A stretch of 37,300 nucleotides of DNA from an uncultured Prevotellaceae bacterium (GTDB lineage Bacteria > Bacteroidota > Bacteroidia > Bacteroidales > Bacteroidaceae). The notes beneath the pieces are model-generated. The model saw nothing but the letters and a program-made list of their open reading frames with translations. It was not told the DNA's origin and ran no database searches. Of the stretch, positions 24,973 through 31,552 are shown piece after piece (position 1 is the stretch's first letter; each line of letters opens with the position of its first letter). The stretch is taken from the NCBI GenBank assembly GCA_946402905.1, contig CAMIYC010000033.1, forward strand, positions 1-37,300, in the 5' to 3' direction. The position numbers were made by a program, and so were the translations under genes.

Positions 24973-25107
24973 TTCTGAGTATTCTGAGTATTCTGAGTAA
25001 TCTGAGTAATCTGAGTAATCTGAGTAATCTGAGTATTCTGAGTATTCCGATTATTCTGAGTATTCCGATTATTCTGAGTATTCCGATTATTCTGAGTATT
25101 CTGAGAT
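24973..25107. repeat. 9-bp tandem array of 15 units
   Basis: Fifteen exact-length 9-bp units fill most of the gap between the porin and imelysin genes. The forms are TTCTGAGTA, ATCTGAGTA (four in a row) and TTCCGATTA, the last alternating with TTCTGAGTA three times to make an 18-bp higher-order repeat. Copy number could change by slippage. Confidence 0.95.
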
Positions 25108-25112
25108 CTCCA

Positions 25113-26459
25113 TCAGAGGAAGAATCCTTCATAGGCTATGCCGATGTTGATGGAGGGCTCGTTGTTGTATTGTGTGTTGAGAAAACGCTTGGAATATTCT
25201 GCTTTTACGGCTATCTGAGGCACCGGATAGTAGTTGATGCCTACGGCGATGCGGTTTTTCTTGGTGAATTCGTATTCCTGCTGGTCGCTGGCGGGGATGT
25301 AGGAGTCGTAGTATTCATAGCGGCCGAAGAGATATAGCTTCTGATTGTCCAGACGCGTCTTGGCCCACTGTGAGAACACGTTGTAGCCTGCTTCCACACC
25401 GATGGAGACAGCGTTCTTGCCCACGGGCATACTGCTGTAGGGCGAATTGCTCACCTTGGCACGGGTGCGCTTGATGGTGTTGATCGTGGTGGCGTCGCCC
25501 ACATAGCCATAGTCGGCCTGGCCGCGTACGATCCAGTTGAAACGGTCGAAGGTGAAGTCTACCGAACCGATGGCCACGGTGCCTTTCACTCCGTCATAGG
25601 CTTTCTTCTCTCCGTTGGCATTGGTGCCTTCCAGGTCGTGGGGGTAGGTGTTGTGCATCGAACGGCCGTAGAAACCGCTCACGCCGATGCGAAGACCGGG
25701 GATGGCGTAATGGTCGAGACGGGCGGCAAAGCCGTATTTGTTGGCCACCTTGTATTCAAAGGCCGACCCGGCACCTTTCTTCACCCAGTTGTCACGGCTG
25801 AACTGGAATGCGTCAAGACCGGCTACGATCTCTGCCTCGTACTTGAATTTGCCGAGACGACCCCAGATGCTCAGTCCGGTGTCGTGCCAGGTGGAGGGCA
25901 GTATCGTGTTCTCGCCCTCAGGCCGGTAGACGGTGAAGAAATGGAGGGGCTCGTGGTGGGCATTGTTCAGGCCTACAGGCACGATAATGTGGCCGGCACG
26001 CACATTGAGGGCGCGGGAGAAACTCTTCTGTATCCAGAATTGCTCAAGCTCCACCTCGCCGCCTTTTTCCACTTCCTGCTCCCACTCGCCGGCTTCTTCA
26101 AACTCTTGTTCCACGCTGCTGCCGGTGCCGGTGTGCTCAAACTCTATCTCTGTGCCCATCGTCCAACCTTTGCCGAAGTCATAGCCCAGGTAGACCACGG
26201 CATGGGGTATGTCGAAACGCCCGTGGCTCGGGTCGTCTTTGTATTGGGCGGCTTTGGTGTAGCGGTAGATGTTGTCGCTGTAGAAATTGCGCGAGAAGGC
26301 CACTTCGCCATAGCCGCCTACGCTCAGGCGGTTGCCCTTGGCGTGTTGCATCACACTGTCTGCCGCACTGACCTGGGCTTGTGCCGAAAGCGACGTGGTG
26401 AGCAGTGCGCAGCATATCATCGCCGCAGGGCGGAATATCGATTTTTTCATGTCATTCAT
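25113..26459 (-). CDS. Outer-membrane beta-barrel (porin-like) protein
   Basis: A 448-residue exported barrel protein. The signal peptide is MKKSIFRPAAMICCALLTTSLSAQA or three residues longer; the start used here is 26459 (MNDMKKS), with 26450 as an equal alternative. The mature part has alternating aromatic/polar strands through its length and ends with a terminal Phe-rich strand (GIAYEGFFL), as expected for a barrel. It resembles phosphate-selective porin (OprO/OprP)-like proteins in style. An acidic segment (SSVEQEFEEAGEWEQEVEKGGEVELEQ region, about 115-140) forms a likely loop. It is the first gene of the imelysin/di-haem/CcsBA set; the cargo is unknown, with iron species or haem favoured by context. 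Confidence 0.75.
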   Translation of the reverse strand: MNDMKKSIFRPAAMICCALLTTSLSAQAQVSAADSVMQHAKGNRLSVGGYGEVAFSRNFYSDNIYRYTKAAQYKDDPSHGRFDIPHAVVYLGYDFGKGWTMGTEIEFEHTGTGSSVEQEFEEAGEWEQEVEKGGEVELEQFWIQKSFSRALNVRAGHIIVPVGLNNAHHEPLHFFTVYRPEGENTILPSTWHDTGLSIWGRLGKFKYEAEIVAGLDAFQFSRDNWVKKGAGSAFEYKVANKYGFAARLDHYAIPGLRIGVSGFYGRSMHNTYPHDLEGTNANGEKKAYDGVKGTVAIGSVDFTFDRFNWIVRGQADYGYVGDATTINTIKRTRAKVSNSPYSSMPVGKNAVSIGVEAGYNVFSQWAKTRLDNQKLYLFGRYEYYDSYIPASDQQEYEFTKKNRIAVGINYYPVPQIAVKAEYSKRFLNTQYNNEPSINIGIAYEGFFL

Positions 26460-26501
26460 TATGTTTTTTTTAAATTGTTGTTGCTGTCGGAAAAACAAGT
26501 G

Positions 26502-26531
26502 CAAAATTACACTTTTCGGATACGACCTGCA
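26502..26531 (-). promoter_or_regulatory. Promoter of the porin-imelysin-DHOR genes
   Basis: On the minus strand TTG (26529-26531) and TAATTTTG (complement of 26502-26509) are about 20 bp apart. The leader to the start would be about 40 nt. Confidence 0.6.
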
Positions 26532-26532
26532 A

Positions 26533-26548
26533 TACTCAAAAATGAGTA
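26533..26548. promoter_or_regulatory. Perfect palindrome, candidate operator
   Basis: TACTCA-AAAA-TGAGTA is a perfect 6-4-6 inverted repeat directly upstream of the -33 element of the porin promoter. Its centre is roughly 45 bp before the expected transcription start. Geometry resembles sites of CRP/FNR-type activators, but the half-site is not the FNR sequence. Confidence 0.45.
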
Positions 26549-26678
26549 AAACTGAAGCCCTGCAGACTGCGCTTGTGGCAGGTGAAAGCGTGGCATCTCA
26601 TCTTTTTTGGTGAATAGAAATGTCGCGCACGCTGAAAAATACCTATAAATGATTATTGCCTCGGTCGCATATTTTTTG

Positions 26679-26686
26679 TTATTTTG
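26679..26686 (+). promoter_or_regulatory. Weak promoter candidate of the di-iron regulator gene
   Basis: TTATTTTG followed by C is one base off the -7 consensus; a TTG at 26656-26658 is correctly spaced as -33. An AGGAG lies about 20 bases upstream of the ATG, too far to act as a normal ribosome site. Confidence 0.4.
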
Positions 26687-26726
26687 CACCTAATTAATAA
26701 TAGGAGTTATACATTCGCTTAAGCTT

Positions 26727-27683
26727 ATGAAAAATCAGAAAATGTATGAGGCCGACGACCGTATGATCTCTCTCATCCGCGACAACTACAATCTGCTGCA
26801 GAGTCTTGGGGGGTTCGGCATCAACCTCGGATTTGGTAATAAGACGGTGAGGGAAGTCTGCGAGGAGCAGGGCGTAGACACCTACACCTATCTCGCCGTG
26901 GTCAATTTCACCATCAATGGCTACCGTGACCTCGACGACAAGTCTAAACTCTCCATACCCACACTGCTCCAGTATCTCAGGGCCAGCCATGAGTATTTCC
27001 TGGGATTCCAGTTGCCGTTTATACGCAAAGAACTGGTCGAGGCTCTCGACGAGAGCAACAGTCTGGCAAGGCTCATCCTCAAACTCTACGACGACTACGC
27101 CAGGGCTGTGAGGTCGCACATGAAGTATGAGGAAAAAATGGTGTTCCCCTATGTAGAGGCTCTCCTCAGAAACGAGGCTACTGGTGCCTACGACATCGAG
27201 ACCTACTCGAAGCACCACAATCAGACCGACGGGCTGTTGCGCGAGCTGAAAAGCATCATCATCAAATATTTTCCCGGCGACGGGCTTCGCAACAACCAGC
27301 TCTCTGCATGCCTGTATGATATTTATAATAATGAGGAGTGGCTCTCGCAGCATGCGGAAGTGGAGGATCACATCTTCATACCTGCCATCAAATGGCTCGA
27401 GGCCAAGACCAAGCAGAAGGATGTGTCGGCCAAAATCTCCAGCATGATCAATCAAAAACAGGACAACGCCGACTCGCTCAGCGACCGAGAGAAGGATGTG
27501 GTGGTCAGCCTGGTGCAGGGAATGTCCAACAAGGAGATTGCCGACCACCTCTGTATCTCCATCAACACGGTCATCACTCACCGACGCAACATCGCACGCA
27601 AACTGCAGATACACAGCCCGGCGGGACTTACCATCTATGCCATTGTCAACCAACTCGTAGACATCAGCAGCGTGAAGCTTTAA
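26727..27683 (+). CDS. RIC/hemerythrin di-iron sensor fused to LuxR helix-turn-helix
   Basis: A 318-residue cytosolic regulator with three parts. Residues about 10-65 resemble the ScdA_N domain of RIC/YtfE iron-centre repair proteins, but the usual Cys pair is replaced (GINLGFG, 31-37). Residues about 80-225 are a hemerythrin-like bundle with H88, H131, E135, H163 or H164, H209 and E213. The two H-x3-E pairs and overall spacing match the six iron ligands of E. coli YtfE (H84, H129, E133, H160, H204, E208). Residues 251-313 are a LuxR/NarL helix-turn-helix. It should bind a di-iron centre and control transcription in response to O2, NO, peroxide or iron. It is divergent from the porin-imelysin cassette and upstream of nrdD. 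Confidence 0.85.
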   Translation: MKNQKMYEADDRMISLIRDNYNLLQSLGGFGINLGFGNKTVREVCEEQGVDTYTYLAVVNFTINGYRDLDDKSKLSIPTLLQYLRASHEYFLGFQLPFIRKELVEALDESNSLARLILKLYDDYARAVRSHMKYEEKMVFPYVEALLRNEATGAYDIETYSKHHNQTDGLLRELKSIIIKYFPGDGLRNNQLSACLYDIYNNEEWLSQHAEVEDHIFIPAIKWLEAKTKQKDVSAKISSMINQKQDNADSLSDREKDVVVSLVQGMSNKEIADHLCISINTVITHRRNIARKLQIHSPAGLTIYAIVNQLVDISSVKL

Positions 27684-27726
27684 GGTGGGTTCTATTAATT
27701 ATGTCGAGGCGATTTTTGATTTTTAG

Positions 27727-27800
27727 TCGAGTGCAGAGTGTAAGTTGAAGAGGGAGTATAGCGGGCTATACGACCGATGAGACTTGACACTATGCACCGA
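27727..27800. repeat. Imperfect palindrome of about 74 bp
   Basis: Outer arms GTGCA (27731-27735) and TGCAC (27793-27797), then AGTGT/ACACT, AAGT/ACTT and a central GTATAGC-GG-GCTATAC (27756-27771) are arranged symmetrically. The middle ten bases of each arm do not pair. It looks like a REP/MITE-type element or a structured RNA. Confidence 0.6.
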
Positions 27801-27992
27801 ATAAAAACAAAAAGCGACCGAAACAGATTGAGCAGAATAATGCCTATATATCAAACAGAATTAATAGAACACACCTTAAGAACCCCCGTCTGCGCTTTTC
27901 TTCTTCCGCTTTTCCGACAGCGATTATCATTTTTCGCTTTTCTCCCATGCGATACGAGGAGAGCCAACAGCGGTAGGATAACCGACCGGCCC

Positions 27993-28037
27993 ATTGCACA
28001 CAGGCTTCAAAAATGAAGCCTGTGTGCAATTTTTTTT
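27993..28037 (+). terminator. Very strong intrinsic terminator
   Basis: A perfect 17-bp stem (27993-28009 with 28014-28030), loop AAAA, followed by an eight-base T-run. It ends plus-strand transcription from the di-iron regulator or from a small RNA and insulates nrdD. Confidence 0.9.
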
Positions 28038-28174
28038 GTAAGTAGTTATACCTCAACACATAGACTTGTTTGCTTCGACAAGGGCTCAATTAAATGTAAA
28101 TAAAAAATCATTAAAATATTTTAAAATGAACGTTTTTGATACGCTAAGATGTTTCCAGTCGTAGATATTTATAT

Positions 28175-28182
28175 TATCTTTG
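28175..28182 (+). promoter_or_regulatory. Promoter -7 element of nrdD
   Basis: TATCTTTG followed by C matches TAnnTTTG. The -33 region (GTTT near 28151) is weak. The leader to nrdD would be about 110 nt. Confidence 0.55.
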
Positions 28183-28248
28183 CATACGATTTCGAATAAC
28201 AAATTTATCAACTTACTGGCTGGACAACGAGATTAAGTTATCCAAAAT

Positions 28249-28286
28249 GGAAAACTTTTTTTGAAAATGGACATTAAAAGTTTTCC
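28249..28286 (+). promoter_or_regulatory. Inverted repeat just before nrdD
   Basis: GGAAAACTTTT (28249-28259) and AAAAGTTTTCC (28276-28286) form a perfect 11-bp stem with a 16-nt loop, ending 13 bases before the preferred ATG (28300). It could be an RNA leader switch or an operator. It is not a match to the NrdR box. Confidence 0.5.
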
Positions 28287-28299
28287 AAAAAAAGAAAGA

Positions 28300-30399
28300 A
28301 TGGAAATGAGAGAATTCACTATCTTGAAGCGTGACGGCAAGAGCGACCGCTTTTCACTTGACAAGATCATGACGGCCATACTGAAGGCTTTTCAGTCTGT
28401 TGATGAGCAGGCCGACCTGGGGTCTATCTCAAAGATTCTCAGTCACTTGAATATTACCAACAATATCACCGTCGAGGATATACAAAACATGGTCGAAGAG
28501 GCCCTCATGAAGGAGGGATACTACAAGGTGGCCAAGTCATTTATGCTATACAGGCAGAAGCACACCGAAGACCGCGAGACCATGGAGCGGCTGAAATTTT
28601 TGGCAGACTATGTCGATGCGGCCAATGCGGCTACTGGTTCAAAATATGACGCCAATGCCAATGTCGAACATAAAAATATTGCAACTCTTATCGGCGAACT
28701 GCCCAAGTCGAGTTTCATCCGGCTCAACCGCCGACTGCTGACAGACCGTATCAAAAAAATGTACGGAAAAGATCTGGCGGATGAGTATATCGACAAGCTC
28801 ACCCATCACTTCATCTACAAGAACGATGAGACCTCGCTCGCCAACTACTGTGCATCCATCACCATGTATCCATGGCTCATCGGCGGCACCATGTCTATCG
28901 GCGGCAATTCCACCGCTCCCACCAACCTCAAGTCGTTCTGCGGAGGATTCGTCAATATGGTGTTCATGGTGTCGAGTATGCTCAGCGGAGCGTGTGCCAC
29001 ACCCGAGTTCCTCATGTATCTCAACTATTTCATCGGGCTGGAGTATGGTAAGGACTACTGGAAAAACCCCGACCGTGTGGTCGACCTCTCCGTCAAGCAG
29101 CGCAGCGTCGACAAGATGATCACCGACTGTTTCGAGCAGATCGTATATTCCATCAACCAGCCTACAGGCGCACGCAACTATCAGGCTGTGTTCTGGAACA
29201 TCGCCTACTACGACAGATACTATTTCGAGAGCCTCTTCGGCAATTTCTACTTCCCCGACGGCAGCCAGCCCGACTGGGACGGACTCTCATGGCTTCAGAA
29301 ACGCTTTATGAAGTGGTTCAACAAGGAGCGCACAAAGGCTGTGCTCACCTTCCCCGTCGAGACCATGGCGCTGCTCACAAAAGACGGCGACGTGATTGAT
29401 GAGGAGTGGGGCGACTTCACCGCTGAGATGTATGCCAATGGCCACTCTTTCTTCACCTATATGAGCGACAATGCCGACTCGCTCAGCTCCTGCTGCCGGC
29501 TGCGCAATGAGATACAGGACAACGGATTCAGCTATACGCTCGGAGCAGGAGGGGTGTCCACAGGCTCGAAGAGTGTGCTCACCATCAATCTCAACCGCTG
29601 CATACAGTATGCCGTCAACCATCAGATCGACTACAAGGAGTTTCTTTCGCAGATCATAGACCTCTGCCACAAGGTGCAGCTGGCATACAACGAAAACCTC
29701 AAAGACCTCAAGGAGCACGGCATGCTGCCGCTCTTTGATGCGGGGTATATCAACATCGGGCGACAGTATCTCACCATCGGTGTCAATGGACTCGTCGAGG
29801 CGGCTGAGTTTATGGGACTCCAGATCACCGACAATCCCGACTACCTGCAGTTCGTGCAGACCGTGCTCGGGCTCGTGGAGAAATACAACAAACTCTATCG
29901 CACGAAGGATGTCTTGTTCAACTGCGAGATGATACCCGCCGAGAACGTGGGCGTGAAACATGCCAAGTGGGACCGCGAAGACGGCTACTTCGTGCCGCGC
30001 GACTGCTACAACAGCTATTTCTATATCGTGGAAGACGACTCGCTCAGCATCATCGACAAGTTCAAACTCCACGGAGCTCCCTATATCGAGCACCTCACAG
30101 GCGGTTCGGCATTGCACATGAACCTTGAGGAGCATCTCTCACAGCCTCAGTACAGACAGCTGCTCAGAGTAGCTGCCAAAGAGGGGTGCAACTATTTCAC
30201 ATTCAACATCCCCAACACCATCTGCAACGACTGCGGACATATTGACAAGCGCTATCTCAAGGAGTGCCCGCACTGCCACTCCAAGAACGTCGACTACATG
30301 ACACGTATCATCGGATACCTGAAGCGCGTGAGCAATTTCTCGCAGCCAAGACAGGAGGAAGCCAGGCGCAGATACTACGCCGGCGCGTCAAAACTATAA
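28300..30399 (+). CDS. nrdD: Anaerobic ribonucleoside-triphosphate reductase
   Basis: A 699-residue class III ribonucleotide reductase that makes deoxynucleotides without oxygen, using a glycyl radical. An ATP-cone (about 1-95, starting REFTILKRDGKSDRF) senses nucleotide levels. The catalytic barrel includes SFCGGF and SSCCRLRNE. Near the C-terminus the zinc site has C642, C645, C656 and C659, followed by the radical glycine G672 in IIGYL. The ATG at 28300 is preferred because it precedes the ATP-cone directly and lies after a leader hairpin; an ATG at 28267 would be inside that hairpin. nrdG follows 35 bp downstream. The enzyme is destroyed by O2, consistent with an anaerobic gut or oral organism. 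Confidence 0.95.
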   Translation: MEMREFTILKRDGKSDRFSLDKIMTAILKAFQSVDEQADLGSISKILSHLNITNNITVEDIQNMVEEALMKEGYYKVAKSFMLYRQKHTEDRETMERLKFLADYVDAANAATGSKYDANANVEHKNIATLIGELPKSSFIRLNRRLLTDRIKKMYGKDLADEYIDKLTHHFIYKNDETSLANYCASITMYPWLIGGTMSIGGNSTAPTNLKSFCGGFVNMVFMVSSMLSGACATPEFLMYLNYFIGLEYGKDYWKNPDRVVDLSVKQRSVDKMITDCFEQIVYSINQPTGARNYQAVFWNIAYYDRYYFESLFGNFYFPDGSQPDWDGLSWLQKRFMKWFNKERTKAVLTFPVETMALLTKDGDVIDEEWGDFTAEMYANGHSFFTYMSDNADSLSSCCRLRNEIQDNGFSYTLGAGGVSTGSKSVLTINLNRCIQYAVNHQIDYKEFLSQIIDLCHKVQLAYNENLKDLKEHGMLPLFDAGYINIGRQYLTIGVNGLVEAAEFMGLQITDNPDYLQFVQTVLGLVEKYNKLYRTKDVLFNCEMIPAENVGVKHAKWDREDGYFVPRDCYNSYFYIVEDDSLSIIDKFKLHGAPYIEHLTGGSALHMNLEEHLSQPQYRQLLRVAAKEGCNYFTFNIPNTICNDCGHIDKRYLKECPHCHSKNVDYMTRIIGYLKRVSNFSQPRQEEARRRYYAGASKL

Positions 30400-30434
30400 C
30401 CGTATATTCATTCATAACCTACTATCATATCAAG

Positions 30435-30899
30435 ATGCTCAAGTACGTCAATACAGATGTGGTCTTTCAGGAGATACCCGACGAGGTGACACTCGCCATC
30501 AATATTGCCAACTGCCCATGCCATTGCCCGGGCTGTCACAGCAAATATCTGTGGGAGAACATCGGAACACCACTCACACCCATGGTCATCAGACAGATGA
30601 TACAGACTTACGACGGCATCACTTGCATCGCCTTCATGGGGGGCGACTCAGAACCGACTTACATCAATACGTTGGCACGTTATATACACCGGGAGCACCC
30701 TGAATTCAAGGTGGCGTGGTATAGTGGCCGCCAACGTATTCCGTCGGTTGTGAGAAAAAGCGACTTCGACTATATCAAGGTCGGTCCTTATATAGCACAT
30801 CTCGGATGCTTGAAAGATCGTACTACCAATCAGCGGCTCTATAAGCGGGCCTCTGGTGACGCTTTCACCGACATCACCTCACGATTCTGGAGACAATGA
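30435..30899 (+). CDS. nrdG: Anaerobic ribonucleotide reductase activating protein
   Basis: A 154-residue radical-SAM activase that generates the glycyl radical on NrdD. The iron-sulfur motif CX3CX2C is C27-P-C-H-C31-P-G-C34, as in the family. The ATG at 30435 is chosen because it gives the normal MLKYVNTDVVFQEIPDEVTL opening. Its TGA overlaps the ATG of the following regulator by four bases (ATGA, 30896-30899), so the three genes nrdD, nrdG and the regulator form one translationally coupled unit. Confidence 0.93.
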   Translation: MLKYVNTDVVFQEIPDEVTLAINIANCPCHCPGCHSKYLWENIGTPLTPMVIRQMIQTYDGITCIAFMGGDSEPTYINTLARYIHREHPEFKVAWYSGRQRIPSVVRKSDFDYIKVGPYIAHLGCLKDRTTNQRLYKRASGDAFTDITSRFWRQ

Positions 30900-31489
30900 C
30901 CCCAAGACCCGTCGTCGCAATCATCAGTCAGGACACGCTCGCCACCATGGGATTGAGGCAGTTGCTGCAAAATGTCATACCCATCATGGCCGTAGAGACT
31001 TTCGGCTCCATCGACGAAATGGTGGATGCCGGACCGGAGTTGTTTGCCCATTTCTTCGTAGATATCAGCGTATTCCTCACCGACAGGCCGTTTTTCCAGA
31101 ACCACAGGCGCAAGACCATCGTGCTCACACGCTCATTGGAGCACTCCGCACAGCTGTCAGAGTTTCACTGCCTCTGCGTCACGCAGCCTGAGCATCAGCT
31201 CGTGCGCGCGCTGCTTGCACTCCAGCAGCATGGCCACTCCCACGGGCGCAACATGCCGCCCTCGGTAAGACCCTCTGTGCCGAAGGTGCTTACAGCCAGG
31301 GAAGTGGAGGTTCTCACGCTCATCGTGCAGGGATTCATCAACAAGGAAATTGCCGACCGGCTCAATATCAGCCTTACCACTGTCATCACACACCGGAAAA
31401 ACATCGTCGAAAAACTGGGCATACGCAGCGTCTCCGGCCTCACCATTTATGCCGTCATGAATGGTTATGTCGACATCGACATGATATAA
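30896..31489 (+). CDS. LuxR/NarL-type regulator with degenerate receiver
   Basis: A 197-residue DNA-binding regulator. Residues about 5-110 have the shape of a receiver domain (VVAIISQDTLATMGLRQLL), but only D13 of the acidic pocket is evident, D56 could be the acceptor, and the conserved Lys after the fourth strand is missing, so phosphorylation is doubtful. Residues 132-194 are a LuxR helix-turn-helix that matches the DNA-binding domain of the hemerythrin regulator at 38 of 63 positions. It is coupled to nrdG by a 4-bp overlap. No histidine kinase is nearby. It probably works with, or competes against, the di-iron regulator on shared sites. Confidence 0.85.
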   Translation: MTPRPVVAIISQDTLATMGLRQLLQNVIPIMAVETFGSIDEMVDAGPELFAHFFVDISVFLTDRPFFQNHRRKTIVLTRSLEHSAQLSEFHCLCVTQPEHQLVRALLALQQHGHSHGRNMPPSVRPSVPKVLTAREVEVLTLIVQGFINKEIADRLNISLTTVITHRKNIVEKLGIRSVSGLTIYAVMNGYVDIDMI

Positions 31490-31495
31490 TATCTA

Positions 31496-31551
31496 CCACC
31501 TTTCCACCTTTCCACCTTTCAACCTTCCAACCTTTCCACCTTTTCCACCTT
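31496..31551. repeat. 8-bp tandem array between convergent genes
   Basis: Seven imperfect copies of CCACCTTT fill the 63-bp gap between the stop codons of the LuxR-type regulator and the convergent phospholipase-D-like gene. The units vary from 7 to 9 bp. Confidence 0.85.
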
Positions 31552-31552
31552 C

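Larger units (their letters stand above)
27684..28260. other. 577-bp intergenic region with palindrome, terminator and nrdD promoter
   Basis: No convincing gene lies here. It contains an imperfect palindrome (27727-27800), a pyrimidine-rich tract with three CGCTTTTC copies (about 27891-27940), a very strong terminator (27993-28037) and the nrdD promoter (28175-28182). The 200 bp before the terminator could belong to a 3' UTR or to an unrecognised small RNA. Confidence 0.6.

Noticed and set aside
24973..25107. CRISPR array
   Set aside because: Units are 9 bp with no spacers and no cas genes nearby; it is a simple tandem satellite.
24881..25132. Leu/Arg/Ile repeat protein on the minus strand
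   Set aside because: Produced only because the 9-bp satellite keeps a frame open; it overlaps the imelysin start and has no gene-like sequence outside the array.
27777..28016. 79-codon frame in the intergenic region
   Set aside because: It starts inside the palindrome and runs into the terminator stem; composition is not protein-like.
28249..28286. NrdR box
   Set aside because: The inverted repeat does not match the NrdR consensus (ACAnwAtATaTnGTG type) and there is only one site.
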